Part shown: positions 1 to 7,006 of the stretch, in pieces | Numbering within the stretch: the stretch's first letter is position 1 | Layout: every line of letters starts with the position of its first letter | DNA from: Microbacterium sp. | GTDB taxonomy: Bacteria > Actinomycetota > Actinomycetes > Actinomycetales > Microbacteriaceae | DNA length: 64,000 nucleotides | Direction: 5' to 3' | Assembly: GCF_017305435.1 (NCBI RefSeq) | Contig: NZ_JAFKIP010000004.1 | Location: 248,001-312,000, forward strand | The notes under the pieces: generated by a model | Told to the model about the DNA's origin: nothing | The model's input: only the letters and a program-made list of their open reading frames with translations | Databases searched by the model: none | Program-made: the position numbers and the translations under genes

Positions 1-2
1 TA

Positions 3-152
3 TGGGTCGACCAGGAGAGCCGCCACGGCGGCAACAACTACCGCAAGCCAACTCAAGCCGAGGCTGAGGCCGCGGTCCTGCTCGCGGTGCCACTTGTGCA
101 GTGGTTCACTTCGGGCGCTATCGCTAGACGATCCGACGCTCCATCGGTGTGA
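3..152 (+). CDS. C-terminal end of an unknown protein (partial at left edge)
   Basis: An open frame enters from the left edge and ends at TGA 150-152, giving 49 residues. The other two forward frames of the same stretch look random, whereas this one has ordinary composition: a basic start with HGGNNYRKP, then a hydrophobic helix-like stretch (AAVLLAVPLVQWF) and a short polar tail. No family is recognised. It lies in the accessory segment and may be an element gene. Confidence 0.45.
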   Translation, partial: WVDQESRHGGNNYRKPTQAEAEAAVLLAVPLVQWFTSGAIARRSDAPSV

Positions 153-209
153 AGATGATGTACTTCGGAGGCATTGCGATTCCTTCCGTTGGGGTTGGCT
201 GTCGTGCGC

Positions 210-448
210 CTAGGCGGCGCTGGTCTCGACGGCCGGAGCGTTAGCTAGGGCCTCGGCGAGTTGTGGGTTGGTCGCGGCGAACGGCTGGAGGATCGCATGG
301 CGCAGGATCGCCGCCTTGCTCACCCCGCCGCTCATGGCCACGAGCTCGTCACAGCTGCGTCAAAGTCGGCGGGGATTTGGGTCTGCACGGTCACGCTGCC
401 CTCTGACAATGTGCGGCGGCGTCCTCTGGGCACTTCGGCTCCACTCAT
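210..448 (-). pseudogene. Frameshifted ribbon-helix-helix (CopG-like) protein
   Basis: The minus strand reads MSGAEVPRGRRRTLSEGSVTV, then QTQIPADFDAAV in one frame (from ATG 448-446). After the codons for DAAV the sensible reading jumps to another frame and continues DELVAMSGGVSKAAILRHAI to TAG at 212-210. Joined with one base restored, the product has a beta strand followed by two helices (AAVDELVAMSG, SKAAILRHAIL), the layout of a ribbon-helix-helix DNA-binding protein of the kind used as antitoxin or copy-control repressor. In the original frame translation stops after a few residues, so the gene appears inactive. No partner toxin is recognised beside it. A sequencing error is an alternative explanation. 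Confidence 0.5.
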
Positions 449-866
449 TTGGTGCGGCAGTAAGTCAAGTCTTCCCTGCCGGCGGCCCTCCGCGCTTGAA
501 GCTCTGAAAATCAATCCCAGGTCAGCGGCCATAAAAGTTGCAGAGTGAGTGTTGCATAGCGAGCAGGCGCTCGTCCTGCGACCATGGATTGATGACTGAT
601 GACTGATGACTGATGACTGATGACTGATGACTCGGACCTGGACACTCCGAACTGTTCGCAGCGTCTTCATCCGATGGAGCCGCGACTGGGCGCGTGGTGC
701 TGCGAGAGCTGCAAGCGCGCGCTCCGTCCGGAGGACGCGGTCCGCGAGTAGCGCAGTGCTGTTTCGGGGCGGCGCTTCAAGCAGATTCCCTTGTGCGGGC
801 CGCCTGAATTCAATCGCGTCGCTATGGCGCATCTCGTCGCCGATATACAGCAATGGATAGCCGGTT
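449..866. other. 418-bp gap with no convincing gene
   Basis: No reading frame here is convincing on either strand. The long minus-strand frame across it passes through the 7-bp tandem repeat and has an Arg/Ser-rich, shadow-like composition. Apart from the repeat at 590-631 nothing could be named. An in-frame stop at 858-860 separates it from the gene that starts at 867. Confidence 0.5.
590..631. repeat. Six tandem copies of the 7-mer TGATGAC
   Basis: Six perfect head-to-tail copies of TGATGAC run from 590 to 631. Each unit contains both a stop (TGA) and an ATG. Tracts whose unit is not a multiple of three change length by slipped-strand replication. No gene clearly reads through this one, so a phase-variation role is not shown. 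Confidence 0.9.
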
Positions 867-1667
867 ATGTTCGAGCCGCTCGGCCATGATGGTGTCGTGA
901 CTGAAGCGATAGACGGCCTGTTTGACCCAAACCGCAACGAGACCCCTCCCGCCCTGGATCTCGACGACCTGAGAGCCCTACTGCAGGCGCAGGCCAACAT
1001 AGTCGTGAGTGTCGGAACAGGCGGCGAGCGCATCGAGAACGTCGATTCCAGGTGGCAACGGGATACGCGCACTCTCAACGCGAACTTTCGCCGCCTTGGG
1101 TTACGCGCGCCGTTCCCCTGGAATGGACTTTGGGATTGGCACGGCTTTTACTCAACAAATCTCCCTCGCTATCACGAGCGCCGCAGTCATGTACGCGAGC
1201 TGACGCAGGCGGCGCTCCAACAACTAGACCAAATCGAGGCTAGGGGCGGTATCCATGACCCCGCCGCAGACGACGACACGCCCACCTGGGAGAATCTGAA
1301 CGGTCGTATTTCGAGCCTCGTCGAGGAGTACTCCACTGCTCGAGACCGCGACGGCTGGCAGGATGTAGGGCGACGCAGCCGCGAGATTCTCATCGACTTC
1401 GGCAAGTTGATCGCCGACCCGGCGCTCGTGCCAGGGGGACAAGAGCCGCCCAAGCGCGGCGACGCCAAGGCATGGTTCGATCTGTTTCTCGCGAAGTACG
1501 CAGAGGGTCGAGACAAGGCAGAACTTCGAGGCACTATGCGAGCGGTGTGGGATCTCGCGCAGAAGGTCACCCACGGCGACATAGACGACGTGGACGCCTT
1601 CGGCGCTGCGCAGGCGACCGTACTGGTAGTTCGCACCGCGCAGCGGCTCTTGCGTGGCGATGAGTAG
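867..1667 (+). CDS. Unknown accessory protein, possible defence-type (266 aa)
   Basis: A 266-residue soluble protein with balanced composition and no membrane segment. An in-frame stop at 858 limits the start to ATG 867 or a later codon such as GTG 897; no strong ribosome site precedes ATG 867. Around residues 95-105 it has an aromatic motif (NGLWDWHGFY). The second half is helical and carries a VPGGQEPPKRGDAK stretch and a final helical segment with a conserved-looking TH pair. I have the impression of a family found near abortive-infection genes with HEPN-like C-termini, but there is no clear R-x4-6-H motif and the function is not assigned. The next gene follows after 9 bases with a strong ribosome site, so the two form an operon. 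Confidence 0.6.
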   Translation: MFEPLGHDGVVTEAIDGLFDPNRNETPPALDLDDLRALLQAQANIVVSVGTGGERIENVDSRWQRDTRTLNANFRRLGLRAPFPWNGLWDWHGFYSTNLPRYHERRSHVRELTQAALQQLDQIEARGGIHDPAADDDTPTWENLNGRISSLVEEYSTARDRDGWQDVGRRSREILIDFGKLIADPALVPGGQEPPKRGDAKAWFDLFLAKYAEGRDKAELRGTMRAVWDLAQKVTHGDIDDVDAFGAAQATVLVVRTAQRLLRGDE

Positions 1668-1676
1668 GAGGTTTCG

Positions 1677-1922
1677 ATGGCGAACTTCGATGATGAGACC
1701 CTCCGCGCCGTCGGGGAGTTGATCGCGCTCGGCGAGCAGGAAGGCTTCGGTATCACGTTCGAGCCGGACGCAGACGGGTGGACGGTCGGCTTCATGCGTG
1801 GCAGGGGTGGCGGCGACCTGCACAGCGACTATGACTTGGAAAGCGCTGCTCGGGGAGCGATACGCCCGCTGCTCCAGCTGTCTGCGCGATACATCGCCAA
1901 CCGTCGTGACCGCCAGAGCTAA
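1677..1922 (+). CDS. Small acidic unknown protein (81 aa)
   Basis: An acidic 81-residue protein preceded by AGGAGG seven bases before ATG 1677, a strong ribosome site. It begins with a helix (DDETLRAVGELIALGEQEG), then a predicted beta hairpin around WTVGFMRGRGGGD, then a C-terminal helix. It lies nine bases after the 266-residue gene and is almost certainly cotranscribed. Size, acidity and position would suit an immunity, antitoxin or regulatory partner of the upstream protein, but this is inferred only from layout. No family is recognised. Confidence 0.6.
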   Translation: MANFDDETLRAVGELIALGEQEGFGITFEPDADGWTVGFMRGRGGGDLHSDYDLESAARGAIRPLLQLSARYIANRRDRQS

Positions 1923-2028
1923 CCGGGAATGATCTTGTGGCCATGCTCGGCCACGCCAGCGAGCTGGTACGAGCAGAACTGAGCTAACCCGTCGCCGCTG
2001 TGGCCATCTTGGCCCGGGACCAACGAGA

Positions 2029-2063
2029 AGGCCACCGGAGGGGACTTACCCACCCGGTGGCCT
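2029..2063. terminator. Bidirectional hairpin terminator between convergent genes
   Basis: AGGCCACCGG at 2029-2038 pairs perfectly with CCGGTGGCCT at 2054-2063 across a 15-base loop. It sits between the rightward gene ending at 1922 and the leftward gene ending at 2086. There is no strong T-run. Confidence 0.6.
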
Positions 2064-2085
2064 CGTGTCGACTGAGCGCCCAGCA

Positions 2086-2517
2086 CTATCCCGGGAGCTG
2101 TCGGATACTTCGATTCCCGATGTTCACGATGTACTCGTCTTCACCCCTCGTCTGGTGGAAGTACGCGAGGACTTGATGCGGCTCCACTGTGGCTTCGAAG
2201 AGGAACAGCGGGTGCGGAGTGTATCGACGGTAGTACTCCTGGAAGATGCGCGCCTGTTCGATGTTGGGTGACCACGCAAGACCGGGCGTCCTTCGATCGT
2301 GAGCGGTTGCCGCGCGATATAGGATGAGGGGCATTCGAGGCTTCAAGGCTTCACTGCGCAGCGAGTCCGAAAGGAACCCAACGCGCTGGAACAGCTCGAT
2401 CCAATGTCGCCGATCCAGTGACAACAGAGGCATGTCCGCCATGGTCCAAGCATTTTCGATTGCGATCGCGAGCTCATCAATGCCTTCCGCGAGGATGTCG
2501 CCCGCGAGTTCGTACAA
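2086..2517 (-). CDS. ADP-ribosyltransferase-fold-like accessory protein, N-terminus cut by a stop codon
   Basis: The open frame (TTG start, 143 aa) carries in its second half the spaced motif LILYRAA ... GLAWSPN ... VLAYF ... GEDEYIVN. That is the Arg / aromatic-Ser / Glu-x-Glu order of ADP-ribosyltransferase-like folds seen in many actinobacterial and phage proteins. Protein-like sequence continues upstream in the same frame through a TAA at 2556-2554 (AYARWMDTVWEREK, then stop, then ERIVGRNDFPALLYEL) as far as a TGA at 2613-2611. TAA sits where a TAC/TAT Tyr codon would fit. The full gene therefore probably began near 2610 and is broken by a nonsense change; the remaining frame lacks a good ribosome site. 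Activity and substrate are unknown. Confidence 0.5.
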   Translation of the reverse strand: MYELAGDILAEGIDELAIAIENAWTMADMPLLSLDRRHWIELFQRVGFLSDSLRSEALKPRMPLILYRAATAHDRRTPGLAWSPNIEQARIFQEYYRRYTPHPLFLFEATVEPHQVLAYFHQTRGEDEYIVNIGNRSIRQLPG

Positions 2518-2748
2518 CAGAGCAGGAAAGTCGTTGCGCCCGACTATGCGTTCTTACTTCTCCCGCTCCCAAACTGTGTCCATCCAACGAGCGTAAGCAC
2601 TGGCACCGAATCAGCGCGGAATCAGCGCGCTTGTTTCGCGCCGCCGCACTCCGGGGTGCTCCGACCTCAACCGAACGTGACCAGGGAGAGTGCCCGTATT
2701 TCCGGTGTACGATGGGGCATAGGCGGGTTCTTCGGATCACGCCGGTTG

Positions 2749-2814
2749 TCCTCGGGATGCCAGGTCTACTGCCTGTTAACCGGCAGGTTCTTGGTTCGAG
2801 TCCAAGCCGGGGAG
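2749..2814 (+). pseudogene. tRNA-Asn (GTT) remnant: intact 3' half, probable attachment site
   Basis: From the anticodon loop CTGTTAA (2773-2779) onward every tRNA part is present: 3' anticodon strand CCGGC, five-base variable loop AGGTT, T-arm CTTGG-TTCGAGT-CCAAG (2790-2806), acceptor strand CCGGGGA (2807-2813) and discriminator G2814. The 5' side does not fit. The bases that should pair with CCGGC read ACTGC, there is no D-arm, and the best acceptor match (TCCTCGG at 2749) lies only 66 bases from the end. An intact 3' half joined to foreign 5' sequence is typical of an att site; a deleted tRNA is the alternative. The GTT anticodon specifies Asn. Confidence 0.65.
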
Positions 2815-2816
2815 CG

Positions 2817-2846
2817 AACGGCCCCAGACTCCACTCTGAGGCCGTT
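2817..2846 (+). terminator. Hairpin terminator of the tRNA-Asn locus
   Basis: AACGGCC (2817-2823) pairs with GGCCGTT (2840-2846), followed by TTCG, two bases after the tRNA discriminator. It supports the view that the tRNA 3' end is in its native place. Confidence 0.6.
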
Positions 2847-2859
2847 TTCGTTCCCGTCG

Positions 2860-3426
2860 TCAGGCGTCGATGTCGTCGACGCCCGGCATCCACGAGGCGC
2901 CGGGGCGCCCCCAGCCGCGCTTCCGGGCGATCTTCTGCACGGTCTTCCAGTCGCCGTCATCGAGACGGTCGATGTAGAGGATGCCGTCGAGGTGGTCGAA
3001 CTCGTGCTGCATGATCCGGGCGCGCCAGCCGTCGACCTCGATGCGCACGGCGGCGCCCTCCAGGTCGGTGCCCGTCACCACGACGCGGTCCGAGCGGCGC
3101 AGCGGGAAGCGTTCGCCGGGGAACGAGAGGCATCCCTCGGACTCGTCGTCCGGGTCGGGGGCACCCGGCTCGGGCGGGGTCATCCAGAGCTCCGGATTGA
3201 TGATCACCCCGCGCCACGGGGCGCCGTCGTCGTCCGGATAGGTGTAGGTGTAGATGCGCAGCCCGACGCCCACCTGGGGGGCTGCGAGGCCGACGCCCGG
3301 CGCGGCATCCATCGTCTCGAACATGTCGGCGACCAGCTGACGGACCTCGTCGGTGATCTCGGCGACGGGGGAGGCGGGGGCGTGCAGGACGGGATCGCCC
3401 ATGATGCGAATCGGAAGAACGGCCAC
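2860..3426 (-). CDS. def: Peptide deformylase
   Basis: Metalloenzyme that removes the formyl group from the N-terminal Met of new proteins. All three family motifs are visible: GVGLAAPQ (44-51), EGCLSF with metal ligand Cys99, and HEFDH (141-145) with two His ligands and the catalytic Glu. The 188-residue length fits actinobacterial type I enzymes. The GTG start at 3426 is favoured by TAGGCT exactly six bases upstream, the leaderless arrangement seen repeatedly here. It is divergent from the transporter gene at 3470, with 43 bases between them. Confidence 0.95.
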   Translation of the reverse strand: MAVLPIRIMGDPVLHAPASPVAEITDEVRQLVADMFETMDAAPGVGLAAPQVGVGLRIYTYTYPDDDGAPWRGVIINPELWMTPPEPGAPDPDDESEGCLSFPGERFPLRRSDRVVVTGTDLEGAAVRIEVDGWRARIMQHEFDHLDGILYIDRLDDGDWKTVQKIARKRGWGRPGASWMPGVDDIDA

Positions 3427-3432
3427 GCCTTG

Positions 3433-3438
3433 AGCCTA
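3433..3438 (-). promoter_or_regulatory. -10 element TAGGCT of def (leaderless arrangement)
   Basis: TAGGCT on the minus strand lies six bases before GTG 3426, placing the transcript start at or next to the start codon. Confidence 0.45.
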
Positions 3439-3469
3439 TCGAGCGCGCTCGACGGTTAGTGTCGAAGGC

Positions 3470-4546
3470 ATGGATGTCTTGTCGGCCGACCTCGGGGACG
3501 TGACCGACCAGCTGGTCGGCGTCTTCAAGGACCCTCGCATCCTCATCGGCATCCCGCTCGCCCTGCTCGGTGCGGTGTTCATGTCGTTCGGTGCGCAGTA
3601 CCAGCACCGCGGCGTGCAGAAGGTCGAGCGGCTCACCGGCACCGACGGCGGGGCGGGGCTCACCGGCGGACAGATCTGGAACCTCCTGCGTCGACCGTCT
3701 TGGGTGTCCGGCACGGTCATGCTGGGGCTCGCGATCGTCTGCCAGCTCGCGGCCCTGTCCTTCGCGCCGCTCATCCTCGTGCAGCCGCTCGGCGCGGTGT
3801 CGCTCGTCATCACGACGCTCCTGAACGCTCGCATCAGCGGCCATAAGCCGACGCGCCAGTCCATCACGGCGATCACGCTGTGCATCGCCGGCATCTTCAC
3901 CTTCGTCACGATCGCCGCGATCTACGCGACCGAGACGCCCGTCAGCGACGGCCAGCTCATCACCGTGCTCATCATCCTCGCGGTGGTCATCGTCCTCGTC
4001 GGCGGCGCGTGGGTGTGGTACCGCCAGCGTGCCTCGGCGCTCTTCTACATCGTCGCGGCAGGCATGATCTACGGCTTCGTGGCCACCCTCGCGAAGGTCG
4101 TCATCAACCGTGTGCAGAACGAGAACTTCGACTGGCTCACGATCATCTGCGTCGTCGCGCTCCTCGCCGGCACCGCGTCGGGCGCCTACTTCGTGCAGAC
4201 CGCCTACGCCTCCGGGCCCCCCGACCTCGTGATCGCGGGCCTCACGGTCGTCGATCCCATCGTCGCGATCGTCATCGGGCTCGCCGTGCTGCACGAGGCG
4301 GACGGCGCACCCTTCGGCGCCTACGTCGGCTTCGCGATCGCCGGTGCACTGGCCGTCGCGGGCGTGTTCCTGCTGGCGCGGTTCCACCCCGAAGTCGTCA
4401 GTCAGCACAGCGGCGAGGTGCCCATCACGCGCGGTAGCGGGGCGCCGAGCGAGCCTCGCACCAACGCGGAGAAACTGACGGATGCCGTGGCCAAGGTCTG
4501 GCCGGAGCCCCCGGTGCGTGACCGCGACGACCCGCGACGTCGTTAG
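3470..4546 (+). CDS. DMT-superfamily membrane transporter, unknown substrate
   Basis: A polytopic membrane protein of 358 residues. Hydrophobic helices begin at about residue 25 (GIPLALLGAVFMSFGAQYQ) and continue in pairs to about residue 305 (FAIAGALAVAGVFLLARF), around nine in all. The repeated two-half layout and the QPLGAVSLVITTLLNA and VVDPIVAIVIGLAVLHE segments resemble DMT/EamA or NIPA-like transporters, but the substrate cannot be read from sequence. The last 55 residues are polar and cytoplasmic-looking. TAGTGT seven bases before ATG 3470 suggests a leaderless or nearly leaderless mRNA. tRNA-Met follows 26 bases after the stop. Confidence 0.8.
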   Translation: MDVLSADLGDVTDQLVGVFKDPRILIGIPLALLGAVFMSFGAQYQHRGVQKVERLTGTDGGAGLTGGQIWNLLRRPSWVSGTVMLGLAIVCQLAALSFAPLILVQPLGAVSLVITTLLNARISGHKPTRQSITAITLCIAGIFTFVTIAAIYATETPVSDGQLITVLIILAVVIVLVGGAWVWYRQRASALFYIVAAGMIYGFVATLAKVVINRVQNENFDWLTIICVVALLAGTASGAYFVQTAYASGPPDLVIAGLTVVDPIVAIVIGLAVLHEADGAPFGAYVGFAIAGALAVAGVFLLARFHPEVVSQHSGEVPITRGSGAPSEPRTNAEKLTDAVAKVWPEPPVRDRDDPRRR

Positions 4547-4572
4547 AATCGGTCTGCCGGATCCTCCGGCGC

Positions 4573-4647
4573 GGGGCGGTGGCCAAGCTGGTTAAGGCAG
4601 CGGGCTCATAACCCGACGATTCGTGGGTTCAAGTCCCACCCGCCCTA
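4573..4647 (+). tRNA. tRNA-Met (CAT)
   Basis: Acceptor GGGGCGG (4573-4579) pairs with CCGCCCT (4640-4646, one G-T pair). The D-arm is GCC/GGC, the anticodon loop CTCATAA lies at 4605-4611, and the T-arm GTGGG-TTCAAGT-CCCAC lies at 4623-4639. The paired 1:72 position argues against the initiator tRNA, although the GGG/CCC anticodon stem resembles one. A lysidine-modified tRNA-Ile2 also has CAT and is not excluded. CCA is not fully encoded. Confidence 0.9.
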
Positions 4648-4651
4648 CCGC

Positions 4652-4671
4652 GAATGACAGGCTTGTCATTC
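4652..4671 (+). terminator. Hairpin after tRNA-Met
   Basis: GAATGACA (4652-4659) pairs with TGTCATTC (4664-4671) around loop GGCT. It probably ends the tRNA transcript. Its right arm overlaps the -35 element of the next gene. Confidence 0.5.
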
Positions 4672-4692
4672 CGCGCACCCATCGGTCATAAT
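4663..4692 (+). promoter_or_regulatory. Promoter of the DUF3145 gene
   Basis: TTGTCA at 4663-4668, an 18-base spacer, then CATAAT at 4687-4692, a good vegetative-type promoter. It leaves a leader of about 70 bases with GGAG placed well before ATG 4772. Confidence 0.5.
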
Positions 4693-4771
4693 GGGCGCAT
4701 AACCGCACATCTCGCCGGAGTTTCACCATCAGGTCGTAGGGGAAGACGTACCTGAAGGAACGGAGAAACCG

Positions 4772-5284
4772 ATGGCGTCTGTGGCGACCACACTGGCGCG
4801 CGGAGTGATCATGATCCACTCCGCGCCGCGAGCGCTGTGCCCCCACCTCGAGTGGGCGGTTGGGCGCGCCCTCGGGCGTGCCGTGAACTTCGACTGGGCC
4901 GACCAGCCCGTCCTCGCGGGCAGCCGCCGTGCGGAGTTCTACTGGGAGGGCCCGGTCGGAACCGGCGCCGCTCTTGCAACGGCGATCCGCGGGTGGGAGC
5001 ACCTGCGGTTCGAGGTGAGCGAAGACCCGACCCCCCGCAGCGACGGCGGGCGCTGGATGCACACCCCTGACCTCGGCATCCACTTCGCCCAGACCGATAC
5101 GGCGGGCAACGTCGTCATCGGCGAGGATCGCGTCCGCTACGCGATGGAGATCGCCGCCGGCGACGTCTTCGAGCTGCAGCGGGAGCTGCACGTCGCCCTC
5201 GGCGCCGCGTGGGACGAGGAGCTCGAGCCCTTCCGGCACGCGAGCGACGACGCCCCCGTCGTGTGGCTGCACAAGGTGGGGTGA
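4772..5284 (+). CDS. DUF3145 family protein
   Basis: A 170-residue protein matching the actinobacterial DUF3145 family in length and in its characteristic opening (TARGVIMIHSAPRALCPHLEWAVG). It continues with FDWADQP, EFYWEGPVGTGA and a C-terminal VVWLHKVG. It is soluble, with several Trp residues and no signal peptide. The biochemical function of the family is not known to me. ATG 4772 has GGAG eight bases upstream. It is a single-gene unit between its own promoter and a strong bidirectional hairpin. Confidence 0.85.
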   Translation: MASVATTLARGVIMIHSAPRALCPHLEWAVGRALGRAVNFDWADQPVLAGSRRAEFYWEGPVGTGAALATAIRGWEHLRFEVSEDPTPRSDGGRWMHTPDLGIHFAQTDTAGNVVIGEDRVRYAMEIAAGDVFELQRELHVALGAAWDEELEPFRHASDDAPVVWLHKVG

Positions 5285-5381
5285 CCGGCCGGCGCCCGTG
5301 CACAGACCTCAGGCGGGTCGAGGCGCCCGTACCGGCTTCGGACGGCTTCCCGGAGACCGAGAGCGCGCATCCCCTCCTGAC

Positions 5382-5427
5382 ACGGAAGCGGCCCCCGAGA
5401 TCAGATGATCGCGGGGGCCGCTTCCGT
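5382..5427. terminator. Strong bidirectional hairpin terminator
   Basis: A perfect 16-bp stem: ACGGAAGCGGCCCCCG at 5382-5397 with its complement at 5412-5427 and a 14-base loop. It lies between the convergent DUF3145 gene and fabF and can serve both. Confidence 0.8.
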
Positions 5428-5441
5428 ACGTCGGTGTGGGA

Positions 5442-6680
5442 TCAGGCCGACGCGAAGGCCACGACGGCGTTGTGCCCGCCGAAGCCGAACGAGTTGCTGA
5501 TCGCGAGCTGGTCGCCGGCGCCGAGCGGGGTCGGCGCGCCGGACAGGCGGAACGGCACCGCCGGGTCCTGCTCGGTGAGGTTGATCGTCGGCGGCGCGAC
5601 GCGGTCGCGCAGGGCCAGGACCGTGAAGATCGCCTCCAGGGCGCCCGTGCCGCCGAGGAGGTGACCCGTGGATGCCTTCGTCGCGGACACCGGGATCTCG
5701 TCGATCCGATCGCCGAAGACGTTCTTGAGCGCCACGTACTCGTTGGGGTCGCCCACGGGGGTCGAGGTCGCGTGCGCGTTGATGTGGGTGACGTCGTCGG
5801 GCGACGCCCCGGCCATCTCGAGAGCGAGCCGGACGGCGCGCGATGCCCCCGCACCCTCCGGGTCGTTTGCCGTGATGTGATACGAGTCGGCGGTGACGCC
5901 GCCGCCCGCGACGACGCCGTAGATCTTCGCGCCGCGTGCCTTGGCGTGCTCCTCGGTCTCGAGGATCAGCACACCGGCGCCCTCGCCCATGACGAATCCG
6001 TCGCGGTCGATGCTGGCGGGTCGCGAGGCCGTCTCGGGGGAGTCGTTGCGCTTCGAGAGCGCCTGCATCGACGAGAACGAGGCGATCGTGACGGGGTGGA
6101 TGACCGATTCCGTGCCGCCCGCGATGACGACGTCGGCGAGGCCGTCGCGCAGGTGCTCGATCGCGTTCACGATCGATTCTGTGCTCGACGCGCACGCGCT
6201 CGCGACTGTGCGGGCGTAGGCGCGCGCGTTGAAGTGCAGCGACAGGTTGCCGGCCGCCGCGTTGGGCATGAGCATCGGCACGGTCATCGGCAGGACGCGG
6301 CGGGGGCCCTTCTCGCGCAGGGTGTCCCAGGCGTCCAGCAGCGTCCAGAGCCCGCCGATCCCGGTTGCGAAGTCGACGCCGAGCCGCTCGGGCTCCACTT
6401 CGGGGCTTCCGGCGTCGGCCCAGGCCTCCATCGCCGCCACGAGGGCGAACTGGGATGAGGGGTCGAGGCGCTTCGCGACGGGGCGCTCGAGCACGGTGTC
6501 GGGTCGCACGGCGGCCTGTGCGGCGAACGTGACCGGCAGGTTGTACTGCTCGACCCAGTCGTACTCGAGGGTGCGGGCGCCGGACGCGCCGTCCAGCAGC
6601 GCCGACCAGCTGTCGGGCGCCGTGCCGCCGATGGGGCTCGACGCGCCGATACCGGTGACGACGATTCGGGAATTGCTCAT
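5442..6680 (-). CDS. fabF: 3-oxoacyl-[ACP] synthase II (FabF/KasA type)
   Basis: Elongating condensing enzyme of type II fatty-acid synthesis, joining malonyl-ACP to acyl-ACP. The 412-residue protein shows the Cys-His-His triad: Cys163 in SACASST, His303 in NAHATSTP and His340 in KASTGHLLGG. The DGFVMGEGAG loop and the C-terminal ISNSFGFGGHNA signature are also present. ATG 6680 has GAGGA just upstream. It is the last gene of the aceE-fasR-fabD-fabH-acpP-fabF operon. Confidence 0.95.
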   Translation of the reverse strand: MSNSRIVVTGIGASSPIGGTAPDSWSALLDGASGARTLEYDWVEQYNLPVTFAAQAAVRPDTVLERPVAKRLDPSSQFALVAAMEAWADAGSPEVEPERLGVDFATGIGGLWTLLDAWDTLREKGPRRVLPMTVPMLMPNAAAGNLSLHFNARAYARTVASACASSTESIVNAIEHLRDGLADVVIAGGTESVIHPVTIASFSSMQALSKRNDSPETASRPASIDRDGFVMGEGAGVLILETEEHAKARGAKIYGVVAGGGVTADSYHITANDPEGAGASRAVRLALEMAGASPDDVTHINAHATSTPVGDPNEYVALKNVFGDRIDEIPVSATKASTGHLLGGTGALEAIFTVLALRDRVAPPTINLTEQDPAVPFRLSGAPTPLGAGDQLAISNSFGFGGHNAVVAFASA

Positions 6681-6757
6681 GGTGTCCTCACGCTGAAGCG
6701 GGGGTGCTCCGGTGGGGGCGATGCCCCCACCGGGGTGTGCGGGTCGGCGAGACCGGG

Positions 6758-7006
6758 TCAGGCCTGGTTCGAGGTGATGAAGGTGACGGCGTCGCCGACG
6801 GTCTTCAGGTTCTTGACCTCTTCATCGGGGATGGTGACGCCGAACTTCTCCTCGGCGTTGACGACGATCGTCATCATCGAGATGGAGTCGATGTCCAGGT
6901 CGTCGGTGAACGACTTCTCGAGCGCGACCTCGTCGGCCGAGATGCCCGTCTCGTCGGTGATGAGCTCGGCGAGCCCGGCGAGGACCTCGTCGTTGCTGAA
7001 TGCCAT
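6758..7006 (-). CDS. acpP: Acyl carrier protein
   Basis: An acidic 82-residue carrier protein whose phosphopantetheine site is Ser41 in LDIDSISMM. The usual DSL reads DSI here, a common conservative variant. It carries acyl chains between FabD, FabH and FabF, which flank it. A strong AAGGAG precedes ATG 7006, fitting the high expression expected of ACP compared with its operon neighbours. Confidence 0.95.
   Translation of the reverse strand: MAFSNDEVLAGLAELITDETGISADEVALEKSFTDDLDIDSISMMTIVVNAEEKFGVTIPDEEVKNLKTVGDAVTFITSNQA

Larger units (their letters stand above)
1..2773. mobile_element. End of an integrated genomic island (partial, continues left of window)
   Basis: This stretch is clearly lower in GC than the rest and carries only unrecognised, broken or accessory-type genes. 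It stops exactly at the anticodon loop of a tRNA-Asn 3' half (2773-2814) that still has its own terminator. Tyrosine recombinases commonly integrate between the anticodon loop and the 3' end of tRNA genes, so the boundary fits an attachment site. No integrase is visible; it would have to lie left of the window or have been lost. The element looks decayed, with one frameshift and one in-frame stop. The island is inferred from context. Confidence 0.5.

Noticed and set aside
780-860. Minus-strand segment GYPLLYIGDEM resembling a glycoside hydrolase 13 motif
   Set aside because: The resemblance is only about ten residues, and the surrounding frame is Ser/Arg-rich and runs through the tandem repeat, so it is probably chance.
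2749-2755. TCCTCGG as the true 5' acceptor strand of a functional tRNA-Asn
   Set aside because: It can pair with CCGGGGA, but only 66 bases separate the ends, no D-arm fits, and the anticodon stem has two mismatches, so a working tRNA is unlikely.
2656-3459. Plus-strand 267-residue frame crossing the tRNA-Asn remnant and def
   Set aside because: Its start reads through the tRNA half and terminator, a classic source of false proteins, and the rest is antisense to def.
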